DNA of 50,746 bases from Bacteroidales bacterium. GTDB taxonomy: Bacteria > Bacteroidota > Bacteroidia > Bacteroidales > Muribaculaceae. Shown here piece by piece: positions 7,503 through 16,524 of the stretch. Position 1 is the stretch's first letter. Every line of letters begins with the position of its first letter. Where the stretch lies: positions 1 through 50,746 of the forward strand of contig JAUNFY010000015.1 of NCBI GenBank assembly GCA_030524805.1. Reading direction: 5' to 3'. A program made the translations under genes and the position numbers. The notes under the pieces are model-generated. The model ran no database searches and was not told where the DNA came from. It saw only the letters and a program-made list of their open reading frames with translations.

Positions 7503-10358
7503 TCAGTAGCCGAACTGCTGGCCTTTGCGGGTGATGGGGATGCCGGATTTCATCCATTCGGGCATCGGGTCGCCTTTCAGGTAGTGGTCGAAGAATTGCT
7601 GAAGGCGGATGGTGATGTCCTTGCGGTTGCGGCGTTCGCGCAGGTTGTGGGCCTCACCGTTGTATTGCAGCATCCACACCGGCTTCTGCAGGCGGCGGAG
7701 CGCCATGAAGAGCTCGATGCCCTGATACCAGGGCACGGCGCCGTCGTTGTCGTTGTGCATGATGAGCAAGGGAGTCTTCACGCGGTCGGCATGAAACACG
7801 GGGGAATTGGCGATGTAGAGCTCCGGCGCTTCCCACAGGTTGCGGCCGATGCGGCTCTGTCCCTGCTCATATTGTCCCTGGCGTGAATTGCCGCTTTCCC
7901 AGCGTATGCCGCCGAAAGCCGACGTCATGTTGCTGACGGGAGCACCGCTGCCGGCACACGCGAACATGTCGGTGCGGGTGACGAGGAATGCCGTCTGATA
8001 GCCACCCCAGCTCTGGCCGTCGATGCCGATGCGCTCCTTGTCGATGAAGGGGAAGCGGCGGCACATCTCTTCGGCTCCGGAGCATACGAAATTGTAGGCG
8101 CATTCGCCCGGAATGCCGGCCTTGTAGTGGATGTCGGGCACGAAGACCACATATCCGCGGCTCACGTAGAAGGGATAGTTGACCCAGCTCCACGAAGGCT
8201 CCATGTTGTAGTGTGTGTAGAGGTCTTCCGAGCCTGTCTCATAGAAGACGCAGAGCATCGGATATTTCTTCTGCGGGTCGAGGTCTTCGGGCAGATAGAG
8301 CACTCCGTCGGAGGGGGTGCCGTCGTAGGCGTTCCAGCTCACGAGCTGCGCCGTGCCCCAGTTGTAGTCCTTCACCTGCGGATTGGAGTCGCTCACCTTG
8401 ATGGCCTTCCTGAAGTCGCCTTTCGGGGCGAGCCATACGTCGGGCATCACCGAGAAATTCGCCTCCACAAATGAGAAGGAAGGCGCATCGAGGGCCTGGC
8501 GCAGCTGGGTGAAGCTGAGGGTGTCGAGCACCACATTCTCCGGCGCCGACGCCTTGCCATATTTCATCGAGGCGAGGCCGTTGCGCTTGTCGGCATAGTT
8601 GAAGAGCGAGAGGGCCATGAGGTCGCCTGCGGCGAGCGCGCGGCGTTCCTTGCCGAGGGTGTCGACATATCGGAGCTTGACGTTGTTGGTGCGGCCATAG
8701 CTTTTGGTTAGGCATTCGGGCTCTGCCTTGCCGGCGGGGTCCACGCTCCAGATGTCGAAGCGGTCGTAGACGAGGAGGCGGTTGTCTCCCTCGCTCCATG
8801 CGGCGTAGCCATATTCCTGTCTCACGCCCGGATGGTCGTCGGTTTCGTCCCATACGGGGTAGGGGATGCCTTCGGTGACGTTGACAGTCTGTCCCGATTC
8901 GATGCCGTAGGCATACCAGTGTCCGTCTTTAAACCAGAACACGTATTTCCCCTCGGGCGAGAGATGCGACGAGTCGGCATATACGGTGGCCACCTCGCGG
9001 CGTTCGCCATCGTTGACGTTGACCACGTAGAGGTCTTCGGGTGCGTAATAGTTCCACTGGCGGCTCACTATCTCCTTGCTCGGGTCGCGCACGAGCGCCC
9101 AGTCGGCGTCCCATCTGTCGGGCACGGCGATGGAGGCGAGCGGATTGCTGTCGATGAGCTGCTGACCGCCGCTTTCAAGGTCGATCACCACGGGGAAGGT
9201 CTGCTCGCGGAGCTCGTCGAGGTTGCATTTGTCTTCCGGCGGATTGGCGGGAGCGTCCCAGCGCCATATATCGAGTTCCGGAGTCTCGAAGCTCACGAGA
9301 GTGGTGTCGTCGGGAGCCACTTCAGGAGCCACACCTATCACCAGGCGGCGACCGTTGTGGCTGAATTCAGGACGTGAATACTGGTTGATGAAGAGCTGGC
9401 TGCCGTTGGCCTTCGCCATCTTCTCCTTCCATTCGGCCAGCAGTTTTTCCTGCAGCTCGGGGTCGGCGGCGTGCGGACGCTGCAGGTTGGGGCCCTTGCG
9501 CGCGCCGGGGAGGGCGATTTCAATCTCCTCGGGCGCTACGGTGCCGGCCGTGAGGTCGGCAAGCCAGAGCTGCATGCGGCGTGTGCCGGTCTTGTTGCTG
9601 TCGTTGGTGGCGGTGTAAGCCAGGCGGGAGCCGTCGGTGGAGAAAGCGGGAGTGCCGTAATGCTTCTTCCCCTCGTCGAGGGTGAGGCGTGTGCCGGCTG
9701 CCAGATTGAGCAGGCGTATGCCGCCGGAGAATACCGAATCCTTCTCGGGCGGGCATATCCTCGCGGCGAGGCGTGTGCCGTCTTCGCTGAACACGTAGTC
9801 TTTCACGTAGGGCACCATGATGGTGTCGCCCGTCGAGAGGTTGCGGACCACGAGCGGCAGCCCGGCCTCCTTGTCGGCGAGTTTCATGAAGGGGGTAGTG
9901 GTGGTGTCGCAACTCTGGTATGCTATCCATCCGCTCCCTTTCTCAGCGGTCTTGAAGCCCTTCACGAGCGGAATCCTCACCACCTCGCGCTTGCGGAGGT
10001 CGATGAGCGCGAGTGAATCCTGCGGCATGTCGAAATCCTTCTTCTTGTCGATCTTGGCCTTGCGGGTGTCGTGGAAAAGGGGAATGACGCGGGCAATGGC
10101 CCAGCGGCTGTCGGCGGAGAACTTCACGTCGGCGCCGCGCGCTATGCTTATCTCGGCGTCGCTGCCGGTGCTGCGCAGGGTGAGCACTCCGTCGCCCTCC
10201 TGCGGGTTGATGCTGAAGGCGGCCCAGCGGCCGTCGTTGCTCAGCGAGTGGTTATATACTTTCTTCCAGTCGTCGAAACAGGTATGGTCGAGAGCCTTCT
10301 TTGCCGGGAGGGTCAGCGCCACTCCGCAGGCGAGGAATGCGAACAGGTATTTTTTCAT
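7503..10358 (-). CDS. Secreted S9 family (prolyl oligopeptidase-like) serine peptidase
   Basis: 951 aa. An N-terminal Sec signal (KKYLFAFLACGVALTLPA) is followed by a long beta-propeller-like region with repeated WD-poor blades, and a C-terminal alpha/beta-hydrolase domain. The catalytic triad is visible as Ser783 in GIDGQSWGGY, Asp872 in HNDNDGAVPW and His904 in GEAHNL. Large secreted S9 enzymes of Bacteroidetes are dipeptidyl- or oligopeptidases of the periplasm. The open frame extends upstream to 10787, but that stretch lies over ribBA and the signal peptide begins at 10358, so I start there. It follows ribBA by 32 bp and probably shares its transcript. Exact substrate specificity is unknown. 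Confidence 0.92.
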   Translation of the reverse strand: MKKYLFAFLACGVALTLPAKKALDHTCFDDWKKVYNHSLSNDGRWAAFSINPQEGDGVLTLRSTGSDAEISIARGADVKFSADSRWAIARVIPLFHDTRKAKIDKKKDFDMPQDSLALIDLRKREVVRIPLVKGFKTAEKGSGWIAYQSCDTTTTPFMKLADKEAGLPLVVRNLSTGDTIMVPYVKDYVFSEDGTRLAARICPPEKDSVFSGGIRLLNLAAGTRLTLDEGKKHYGTPAFSTDGSRLAYTATNDSNKTGTRRMQLWLADLTAGTVAPEEIEIALPGARKGPNLQRPHAADPELQEKLLAEWKEKMAKANGSQLFINQYSRPEFSHNGRRLVIGVAPEVAPDDTTLVSFETPELDIWRWDAPANPPEDKCNLDELREQTFPVVIDLESGGQQLIDSNPLASIAVPDRWDADWALVRDPSKEIVSRQWNYYAPEDLYVVNVNDGERREVATVYADSSHLSPEGKYVFWFKDGHWYAYGIESGQTVNVTEGIPYPVWDETDDHPGVRQEYGYAAWSEGDNRLLVYDRFDIWSVDPAGKAEPECLTKSYGRTNNVKLRYVDTLGKERRALAAGDLMALSLFNYADKRNGLASMKYGKASAPENVVLDTLSFTQLRQALDAPSFSFVEANFSVMPDVWLAPKGDFRKAIKVSDSNPQVKDYNWGTAQLVSWNAYDGTPSDGVLYLPEDLDPQKKYPMLCVFYETGSEDLYTHYNMEPSWSWVNYPFYVSRGYVVFVPDIHYKAGIPGECAYNFVCSGAEEMCRRFPFIDKERIGIDGQSWGGYQTAFLVTRTDMFACAGSGAPVSNMTSAFGGIRWESGNSRQGQYEQGQSRIGRNLWEAPELYIANSPVFHADRVKTPLLIMHNDNDGAVPWYQGIELFMALRRLQKPVWMLQYNGEAHNLRERRNRKDITIRLQQFFDHYLKGDPMPEWMKSGIPITRKGQQFGY

Positions 10359-10390
10359 GTCGTTCGGATTGTGGTGGGGTGATGGTTGTT

Positions 10391-11602
10391 TCAACTCAGT
10401 TTCAGGTCGTGTCCCATGCGCTCCTTCTTCGTGTGCATGTAGAACTGGTTGTATTTGTTGGGTTGCACTTCGAGGGGCATTGTCTCCACAATCTCGATGC
10501 CGAAGCCCTCGAGACCGATGCGCTTCATGGGGTTGTTGCTGAGCAGGCGCATCTTCTTCACTCCGAGAGCGTGCAGGATGGAGGCGCCCACACCGTAGCT
10601 GCGCTCGTCGGCCTTGTGGCCGAGGTGGAGGTTGGCGTCGACCGTGTCGAGTCCTTCTTCCTGAAGCTTGTAGGCTTTTATCTTGTCCATCAGGCCGATG
10701 CCGCGTCCTTCCTGATTGAGGTAGACGATGGCTCCGCGCCCTTCCTTCTCTATCATTTCCATCGCCTTGTGGAGCTGCTCGCCGCATTCGCAGCGCATCG
10801 ATCCGAAGATGTCGCCGGTGGCGCAGCTGCTGTGCACCCTCACGAGTATCGGCTCGTCGCTGTGCAGGTCGCCCTTGATGAGGGCGATGTGTTCGAGTCC
10901 GTTGTCTTTCTGCCTGAAGGGCACGAGGCGGAAATGGCCGTAGGCCGTGGGCATGTCTACTTCCTCGCCTTTCTCAAGCAGATTGTCGTTGGCGAGGCGG
11001 AAGGCGATGAGGTCGCGTATGCTTATGAGCTTGAGCCCCCATTCGTCGGCCATTTTCCTGAGCTGCGGCAGGCGGGCCATGGTGCCGTCTTCGTTCATTA
11101 TCTCCATGAGCACACCGGCCGGCTGCAGCCCTGCGAGGCGTGCGAGGTCGACGGCGGCTTCAGTGTGGCCGGCGCGTTCGAGCACACCGCGGTCCTGGGC
11201 ATAGAGCGGGTTGATGTGGCCGGGACGGCCGAAAGTGGCGGGGGTGGATTTGGGGTCAGCGAGAGCGTTGAGGGTGGCGGCGCGGTCGCAGGCGCTCACT
11301 CCGGTGGAGCATCCTTCGAGTTTGTCGACGGTGACGGTGAAGGGAGTGCCGAGCATCGAGGTGTTCTCCTCCACCTGATAGCCGAGGTCGAGCTCCTTGC
11401 AGCGTTGCATGGTGAGGGGAGCGCAGAGCACCCCGCGGGCGTTGAGGAGCATGAAGTTCACCTGCTCGGGAGTGATTTTCTCGGCTGCTATGATGAGGTC
11501 GCCTTCGTTTTCGCGGTCTTCATCGTCGACCACTATCACGAAATTGCCGTTTCTGAACTCTTCGATTGCTTCTTCAATCTTATCAAGCTGTATATTATCC
11601 AT
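10391..11602 (-). CDS. ribBA: Bifunctional 3,4-dihydroxy-2-butanone 4-phosphate synthase / GTP cyclohydrolase II
   Basis: Supplies both precursors of riboflavin. The N-terminal RibB domain (about 1-200) has the acidic [11 protein letters not shown] motif at 26-36 and the [13 protein letters not shown] segment from 146. The C-terminal RibA domain (about 205-403) has the zinc cysteines C260, C271 and C273 ([20 protein letters not shown]) and [14 protein letters not shown]. 403 aa is the usual fused length. The frame continues upstream to 11704, but conservation begins at [13 protein letters not shown], so the start is 11602, 98 bp after rsmD. No FMN riboswitch was recognised in that gap. Confidence 0.96.
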   Translation of the reverse strand: MDNIQLDKIEEAIEEFRNGNFVIVVDDEDRENEGDLIIAAEKITPEQVNFMLLNARGVLCAPLTMQRCKELDLGYQVEENTSMLGTPFTVTVDKLEGCSTGVSACDRAATLNALADPKSTPATFGRPGHINPLYAQDRGVLERAGHTEAAVDLARLAGLQPAGVLMEIMNEDGTMARLPQLRKMADEWGLKLISIRDLIAFRLANDNLLEKGEEVDMPTAYGHFRLVPFRQKDNGLEHIALIKGDLHSDEPILVRVHSSCATGDIFGSMRCECGEQLHKAMEMIEKEGRGAIVYLNQEGRGIGLMDKIKAYKLQEEGLDTVDANLHLGHKADERSYGVGASILHALGVKKMRLLSNNPMKRIGLEGFGIEIVETMPLEVQPNKYNQFYMHTKKERMGHDLKLS

Positions 11603-11700
11603 AGTTTTAGAAGATTTTACCTGTTTATGTCGGGAGGGAGGTGGGAGGATGTCTCGGCTTCCGGAGGTCGCTGTTTCCGTGAGGCTGTTGCTTCCGGATG

Positions 11701-12240
11701 TCACTGCTCCTTCCTGAAGAGGGAGAAATTGACCGAGCCGTAGCTGCGGTGCTGGATGAAACCGGGGAGCGAGGAAAAGTCGTGCTTGGCGTTGTGCTCC
11801 ACAATGACGAGCGCGCCGGGCGCCGCGATGGGCGAGCCGAGGATGAGCGAGGGAATCTCGGCAAAGCGAGGATGATCGTAGGGAGGGTCGGCGAAGACTA
11901 TGTCGTAGCCTTGGCGCGAGGTGGCCATGAATTTGAAAGCGTCGCCGCGGACCACGCGCAGTGCGTTGTCGGCGAGTTTCTCCTTCACGCTCCTGATGAA
12001 GTTGGCCTGGGTGGCGGCCATCTCGACCGACGTCACGGCCGCCGCCTCCCTCGAGAGGAACTCGAGGCTGATGGCTCCCGTTCCGGCGAAAAGGTCGAGC
12101 ACGCTCTTGCCTTCGATATCCTCGATGTTTTCTATCACGTTGAAGATATTCTCCTTGGCAAAGTCGGTGGTGGGACGCGCCGTGATGTTGCGTGGCACGT
12201 CGAAGCGCCGTTTGCCGTATTTACCTCTTATTATTCGCAT
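11701..12240 (-). CDS. rsmD: 16S rRNA (guanine-966 N2) methyltransferase
   Basis: Class I SAM-dependent methyltransferase that modifies G966 of 16S rRNA during 30S assembly. 179 aa, the family's usual length. It shows the N-terminal [13 protein letters not shown] and [13 protein letters not shown] signatures, SAM motif [11 protein letters not shown] (48-57) and the N6/N2 catalytic motif DPPY (118-121). Its first 20 bp overlap the end of the DUF3822 gene, which suggests translational coupling; the two genes are neighbours in many Bacteroidetes. Confidence 0.95.
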   Translation of the reverse strand: MRIIRGKYGKRRFDVPRNITARPTTDFAKENIFNVIENIEDIEGKSVLDLFAGTGAISLEFLSREAAAVTSVEMAATQANFIRSVKEKLADNALRVVRGDAFKFMATSRQGYDIVFADPPYDHPRFAEIPSLILGSPIAAPGALVIVEHNAKHDFSSLPGFIQHRSYGSVNFSLFRKEQ

Positions 12241-13051
12241 GGTTGTTTTTTCTATTGATGGCCAGAAACACAGCGGTGGGGATGGTCTGCCCGGCGAGGT
12301 CGTGGTTTTTCTGGTCGGCCGATTTGAAATAGGCCGAGAGCGTGTTGCCTAGGTTGCGCCTTATCTCGCGTATGCCGCTGAATACTATCTCGGTGTCGGT
12401 GTTGTCCACCCCGTAGGTCTGCAGCATGTTGAGCAAAGTGTAGGCTATGTCGTTCTCGCTCTTCCAGGGGTGGGAGGAGGCGCAGAGCAGTTCGGAGCGG
12501 TCGAGCAGGATGATGTCGGCGCTGCTTTCCCTGACGTCGACCACGCATTTGAACGACTCGTGGGGCGTCATGGCCGCTTCCTTCAGCAGGGTGAGCTGGC
12601 TCCATATCCTCGCGCCGGGAAACGACCGCTGCAGAAACGACTTGAGGCCCGGAATGAGGGAGAAGGCTATCTTCTCGTTGCCCGACTCGTTGATGAGCAC
12701 GTCGTAGGCGTGGCCGCCGAACACTTTTGTGTGAATCTCGGCGCAGTCCTCGTCGAGAGGGTAGGCCGAGGCCGGAAGCCAGAGCTGGCGCTCGCTTTCC
12801 ACTATGATGTCGGCCGAATAGTCGTCGAGGATGGTCGGGTTGTCGTAGACCACATCCTCGATGCGGCGCAGAAGCCCGTCTTCGGAGGGCTGCCACGATT
12901 CGCGCACCAGCGTCTTCGGCGTGCGTCCGAGGCTGGCGTCGGGCACCAGCCAGGCGCCTATGCCGTGGAGGGATATGTCGACCGCGAGATGCCACTGACC
13001 GTTGTCGAGGGCATCGGCTCGGTAGTCTTTTTTATTGAAATCTTCGCTCAT
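12221..13051 (-). CDS. DUF3822 family protein
   Basis: 276 aa with no signal peptide or membrane segment. Sequence character and position directly upstream of rsmD match DUF3822, a Bacteroidetes family of unknown function; the N-terminal DISLHGIGAWLV strand pattern and the later VVDVRESSADIILLD segment recall the phosphate-1 and phosphate-2 strands of actin/PilM-like ATPases, but that is inference. The start ATG lies 4 nt after a perfect promoter -7 box, implying a nearly leaderless transcript. It heads the probable operon with rsmD, ribBA and the S9 peptidase. Confidence 0.8.
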   Translation of the reverse strand: MSEDFNKKDYRADALDNGQWHLAVDISLHGIGAWLVPDASLGRTPKTLVRESWQPSEDGLLRRIEDVVYDNPTILDDYSADIIVESERQLWLPASAYPLDEDCAEIHTKVFGGHAYDVLINESGNEKIAFSLIPGLKSFLQRSFPGARIWSQLTLLKEAAMTPHESFKCVVDVRESSADIILLDRSELLCASSHPWKSENDIAYTLLNMLQTYGVDNTDTEIVFSGIREIRRNLGNTLSAYFKSADQKNHDLAGQTIPTAVFLAINRKNNHANNKR

Positions 13052-13055
13052 GATG

Positions 13056-13086
13056 CAAAATTAACAAAATTAAGAGGGAAAAACAA
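13056..13086 (-). promoter_or_regulatory. Promoter of the DUF3822-rsmD-ribBA operon
   Basis: On the minus strand TTG (13084-13086), exactly 20 bp, then TAATTTTG (13056-13063), a perfect match to TAnnTTTG. The -7 box ends 4 nt before the ATG at 13051, so the start site should fall on or next to the start codon. Confidence 0.8.
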
Positions 13087-13104
13087 CTAAAAACGGAATA
13101 ACTC

Positions 13105-13135
13105 TTGTTTGTTTCGTATTTTTTTTAGATATTTG
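13105..13135 (+). promoter_or_regulatory. Promoter of the MATE-ispE operon
   Basis: TTG (13105-13107), exactly 20 bp, then GATATTTG (13128-13135), one base off the TAnnTTTG consensus. The box ends 4 nt before the ATG at 13140, the same geometry as the divergent promoter on the other strand, so this transcript also looks leaderless. Confidence 0.65.
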
Positions 13136-13139
13136 CATC

Positions 13140-14465
13140 ATGACTCGCAGCGAAACAAAAGAAAACTTCGATATCGACCGCACCATCCTCCGGCTCACCG
13201 CGCCCACGGTGCTGAGCAACATCTCGGTGCCACTGCTCGGCCTGTGCGACACGGCCGTGGCCGGCCACATGGGCGAGGAGAAGTTTCTCGCCTCAATCGC
13301 CATAGGGTCGGTGATGATGTCGATGATGTATTGGCTTTTCGGCTTCCTGCGTGGCGGCACGTCGGGACTCACGGCCACCGCTTTCGGGGCGCGCGACCGC
13401 TCGCTGATGGGCTACAGCCTGCTGCGGGCCTCTTTCCTGGGGCTGGCCATAGGGCTGGCGCTTCTTGTGCTTCACGGGCCGATACTGTCGGGGCTGCTCG
13501 CCGTGATGGGCGCTTCGCCGCAGGTGAGCGAGCTCTCGGCCGCCTATTTCCGCATCTGCATCTGGGGCACCGTGCCGATGATGCTGCTCACCGCCGTGAC
13601 GGGATGGTTTGTGGGCATGCAGTCCACGTCGCGCGCCATGTGGCTCAATATCGGGCTCAGCCTGCTCAACGTGGTCTTCACCCTCACTTATGTCTACGTC
13701 TTCGGCCTCGGCTTCAAGGGGATAGCGCTCGGCACCCTCACCGCGCAGTGGGTTGTGGTGATTCCGGCGCTGGTGATGGCGGCGCGCCTTTGCCGCAGAT
13801 ATGATGTGGTGCTGAAGATCGACCGCGGCATATTTTCCGATGCCGCCAACTGGCGGAAGATATTCAGCGTCAACTCCAACCTCTTTTTCCGCTCGGCATG
13901 CCTGATAGCCGTCACCATGATTCTCTATGCCTGCAGCGCGCGGATGGGCGATGTGGTGACGGGGGCCAATGCGGTGATAAACCAGCTGTTTCTCTTCTTC
14001 TCATATTTCATGGATGGATTCGCCTACACGGGCGAGGCGCTCATCGGGCGCTACAACGGCGCGCGCGACCGCCGTATGCTCACGCTCTCGGTGCAGGGGC
14101 TGCTGAAGTGGGGCGCGTGGATGACGATTGCTTTCGTGCTCATTTATTCGCTCGGACTGAGAGACATAGTCGGTTGGCTGAGCGATTCGGAGGCGGTGGT
14201 GGAGAGTGTCGTGTCGTGCCGCTCGTGGGTGCTGCTCATCCCGGTGGCGGGAGTCGCGGCATTTGTCTACGATGGTTTCTACATAGGGCTGACCCACACC
14301 CGCCCCATGCTCTATTCCACCCTCGGGGGGCTGATAATATTCGTGGTGCTGCTGATGCTCGTGGGCAACACGCAGTCGATGCTGTGGATGGCCTTTACGT
14401 GCTATCTCGCCCTCCGATCGATAATTCTTATTTCCTTATTCCCAATAAAACATTTAAGATGCTGA
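13140..14465 (+). CDS. MATE family efflux transporter (DinF-like)
   Basis: 441 aa inner-membrane multidrug/toxin antiporter with two MatE halves and about 12 hydrophobic segments. Recognisable family features are LRLTAPTVLSNISVPLLGLCDTAVAGHMG in helix 1 and its loop (given here by position, residues 18-46), the second-half repeat around residue 245 and a short cytoplasmic C-terminus. The start at 13140 has no Shine-Dalgarno but fits the leaderless promoter and leaves the conserved N-terminus intact. It overlaps ispE by 7 nt. Substrate and coupling ion are not readable. Confidence 0.92.
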   Translation: MTRSETKENFDIDRTILRLTAPTVLSNISVPLLGLCDTAVAGHMGEEKFLASIAIGSVMMSMMYWLFGFLRGGTSGLTATAFGARDRSLMGYSLLRASFLGLAIGLALLVLHGPILSGLLAVMGASPQVSELSAAYFRICIWGTVPMMLLTAVTGWFVGMQSTSRAMWLNIGLSLLNVVFTLTYVYVFGLGFKGIALGTLTAQWVVVIPALVMAARLCRRYDVVLKIDRGIFSDAANWRKIFSVNSNLFFRSACLIAVTMILYACSARMGDVVTGANAVINQLFLFFSYFMDGFAYTGEALIGRYNGARDRRMLTLSVQGLLKWGAWMTIAFVLIYSLGLRDIVGWLSDSEAVVESVVSCRSWVLLIPVAGVAAFVYDGFYIGLTHTRPMLYSTLGGLIIFVVLLMLVGNTQSMLWMAFTCYLALRSIILISLFPIKHLRC

Positions 14466-15310
14466 AGTTTGTAAACGCCAAGTTGAATCTTGGCCTCGAC
14501 ATAGTGAGAAAACGTGAGGATGGATATCATGACCTTTCGACGGTGTTTTATCCCGTGGGCCTTCACAACGGTACTCCGGAGAATCCTGAGCCGTTTTGCG
14601 ACGTGATTGAGATAACGGAGGCGGCTGCCACCCGCTTCGAGTTCACGGGCCGGGCCGTGGATTGCCCGCTTGAGAAAAACCTGGTCTACAAGGCGTGGAA
14701 TGCCTTCAGGGAGGCTTATCCCTCGTTGCCGGAATATTGCATCCGCCTCGAGAAGCATCTGCCCGACGGGGCGGGGTTAGGTGGAGGAAGCGCCGACGCC
14801 ACTTTCGTGCTGCGCATGCTCAACGAGATGAACGGCCGTGTGTTTGACGACGCGCGCCTGGAGGCTATGGCGCTTCGGCTCGGTGCCGACTGCCCGTTTT
14901 TTGTGCGCAACCGTGCCTGCTTTGCCGAGGGGGTGGGCGAGAAGATGCAGGATCTGGATCTGAACCTCGCGGGATGGTGGTGCGCTCTGGTGAAGCCCGA
15001 CCTTTCCATCCCTACGCGCGATGCCTTCGCCGGCGTCACTCCCCGGGTGCCCGACATGTCGCTGAAAGAGATCGTGGCGTTGCCGATAAGGGAGTGGAGG
15101 GGATTGATGAAGAATGATTTTGAGAAGTCGCTCTTCCCGAAATATCCGCTTCTCGCGCAGATCAAGGATGCCATCTATTCGCAAGGTGCCGTCTATGCCT
15201 CCATGTCGGGGTCGGGGTCTACGGTTTTCGGTTTGTTCCCCACGCGTGAGGCTGCCCTGCAGGCGATAGCTTGCTTCCCCGATTGCTACACTACGGTGAG
15301 CTTGCTGTGA
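14459..15310 (+). CDS. ispE: 4-diphosphocytidyl-2-C-methyl-D-erythritol kinase
   Basis: GHMP kinase of the MEP isoprenoid pathway, phosphorylating CDP-methylerythritol. 283 aa, normal length. Lys8 (VNAKLNLGL) and Asp144 (RLGADCPFF) are the catalytic pair, LPDGAGLGGGSADA (101-114) is the ATP-binding loop and SGSGSTVFG is the C-terminal GHMP motif. The open frame runs far upstream inside the MATE gene in another frame, but family homology begins at MLKFVNAKLN. Its ATG lies inside the MATE 3' end (7-nt overlap), which indicates translational coupling. Confidence 0.96.
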   Translation: MLKFVNAKLNLGLDIVRKREDGYHDLSTVFYPVGLHNGTPENPEPFCDVIEITEAAATRFEFTGRAVDCPLEKNLVYKAWNAFREAYPSLPEYCIRLEKHLPDGAGLGGGSADATFVLRMLNEMNGRVFDDARLEAMALRLGADCPFFVRNRACFAEGVGEKMQDLDLNLAGWWCALVKPDLSIPTRDAFAGVTPRVPDMSLKEIVALPIREWRGLMKNDFEKSLFPKYPLLAQIKDAIYSQGAVYASMSGSGSTVFGLFPTREAALQAIACFPDCYTTVSLL

Positions 15311-15412
15311 GCCGTTGCGATTCGTGTAGCCTGTGCGGTTTATGCTGTGATGGTTTTCGTTTCGTGAAGGCTCAGAAGGGACGTTTCGTGAAGGTTTTGG
15401 CGGAGGGGATAA

Positions 15413-15449
15413 GACGAAAAAAACAGCCACTTTCACAAGCGACTGTTTT
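15413..15449 (-). terminator. Hairpin with U tract read best on the minus strand
   Basis: Arms 15420-15432 and 15437-15449 (AAAACAGCCACTT / AAGCGACTGTTTT). Read on the minus strand the stem is complete, with two G-U wobbles and a GTGA loop, followed by seven U; on the plus strand those two positions are mismatches. It can serve ispE weakly as a terminator, but its best orientation points to a minus-strand transcript arising from 15450-15594. Confidence 0.6.
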
Positions 15450-15489
15450 CTAAAAGTTTTCCATAATACTTTCGAACTAACCTAACATC

Positions 15490-15558
15490 ATGAAACGATT
15501 TTATACTATTAGAACAATCGCTATGGTAAATAGTTTACGAAAATATGAAAAATTTTAA
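15490..15558 (+). CDS. Possible 22-aa leader peptide before the LRR gene
   Basis: ATG at 15490 runs 22 codons to TAA at 15556 (MKRFYTIRTIAMVNSLRKYE, then KF). It is basic, unlike known leader peptides, and follows ACTAACCTAACATC, a typical A/C-rich Bacteroidetes initiation context. It may be a leader, a decayed gene start, or chance in AT-rich DNA. Evidence for translation is weak. Confidence 0.25.
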   Translation: MKRFYTIRTIAMVNSLRKYEKF

Positions 15559-15594
15559 TAAAAATTTTGATTTTTATATAACGATATAAATAAT

Positions 15595-16314
15595 ATGCAA
15601 AGAATCAATATATTAGCATTTATTCTGTTGGTAATATTTTTTGCTGCCGAGGGCAAACGGCTCGTGATTTCCGGTCCGATCGGGGAGGGGGCGTTCGTCG
15701 ACCGCGCCGACATTGAGGAAGTAGTGGTGGCCGAGGGATGCGGAGTGACGGAGATTCCCGACTATGCCTTTCTCGGATGCACGTCGTTGAAAAGGGTGCA
15801 TTTGTCGGCGGATATCAGGAAGATAGGCTATCAGGCCTTCGCCGAATGCGACAGTCTCGCGGAGATCAATCTGCCTGACGCTCTGGAGGATATCGGCAGC
15901 AATTCGTTTGCCTACTGCCGCAGCCTCGGCAACCTGACGTTTCCCGACGGCCTGACGCATATCGGGCACAATGCCTTCTCTTTCTGCACGTCGCTGACGC
16001 GGGTGTGGCTGCCCGACAGCCTTAAGGAAATAGAATCGTATGCTTTTTCCGACTGCGACAGCCTGCGGGAAGTGCGTCTTCCGGCCAACGACCGTCTGCT
16101 CGGTGAGTTGATGTTTAATTGCTGCCGTTTGCTCGCGGTGGTGGTGGAGCCGTCGGTGAAAGTGCCGCCCTTTGATTGCGACAGCTATATTTTCGACCCC
16201 GACGACAAGGAGGCCTACCGCAAGTGTGAGCTGCGCGTCCCGGCCGAATCCGCCGCCTCCTACCGCCATTCCCCCTCCTGGTCGCTCTTCGACACGATCC
16301 TCCCGCTGAAATAG
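15595..16314 (+). CDS. BspA-like leucine-rich repeat (LRR_5) protein, exported
   Basis: 239 aa. A hydrophobic signal segment (INILAFILLVIFFAAEG) precedes about five LRR_5 repeats of about 23 residues, each with the pattern IPxxAFxxCxSLxxVxLP, for example IPDYAFLGCTSLKRVHLSA, IGYQAFAECDSLAEINLPD, IGSNSFAYCRSLGNLTFPD and IGHNAFSFCTSLTRVWLPD. Such Treponema/BspA-type repeats occur in surface or periplasmic proteins of gut Bacteroidales, some implicated in adhesion. There is no anchor or sorting domain after the repeats, so it may be periplasmic. The AT-rich 280 bp upstream shows no clear consensus promoter. Confidence 0.85.
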   Translation: MQRINILAFILLVIFFAAEGKRLVISGPIGEGAFVDRADIEEVVVAEGCGVTEIPDYAFLGCTSLKRVHLSADIRKIGYQAFAECDSLAEINLPDALEDIGSNSFAYCRSLGNLTFPDGLTHIGHNAFSFCTSLTRVWLPDSLKEIESYAFSDCDSLREVRLPANDRLLGELMFNCCRLLAVVVEPSVKVPPFDCDSYIFDPDDKEAYRKCELRVPAESAASYRHSPSWSLFDTILPLK

Positions 16315-16399
16315 CGGAACCATGGTAATCGCCTTGGGTTGAGATCCTGTCAGATTTTTCCGGATTTTTGCTGATGATAATGTATGTTCGGTGTGGCAA

Positions 16400-16486
16400 G
16401 ATGGCCGGAGGCCATCCATTTTGTTAACCGGGGGTGCTTGCCACCCCCGGTTAATTAGCGTGAATGTGTCAACCCAGGATGGGTTG
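16400..16486. repeat. Cluster of three perfect palindromes (REP/BIME-like)
   Basis: Three hairpins in 87 bp: GATGGCC-GGA-GGCCATC (16400-16416), TTAACCGGGGGTG-CTTGC-CACCCCCGGTTAA (16424-16454, 13-bp perfect stem) and CAACCC-AGGAT-GGGTTG (16470-16486). They lie between the convergent LRR and DUF3108 genes. The middle one could end transcripts from either side, but no U tract follows. The arrangement resembles a dispersed palindromic repeat of Bacteroidales genomes; a search of the genome would decide that. Confidence 0.75.
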
Positions 16487-16524
16487 CACCCCGAAGCAGC
16501 ACTATTCATACTTAGTATAATCGG

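Noticed and set aside
10359-10787. Upstream extension of the S9 peptidase frame
   Set aside because: It overlaps ribBA, is Arg/Pro-rich and lies before a clear signal peptide start at 10358.
11603-11700. FMN riboswitch before ribBA
   Set aside because: The 98-bp gap is too short and lacks the conserved RFN motifs.
11603-11704. Upstream extension of ribBA
   Set aside because: Family similarity starts at MDNIQLDK; the extension overlaps the rsmD stop and has no conserved features.
13898-14458. Upstream extension of the ispE frame
   Set aside because: It lies in another frame of the MATE gene and is not IspE-like; ispE length is normal from 14459.
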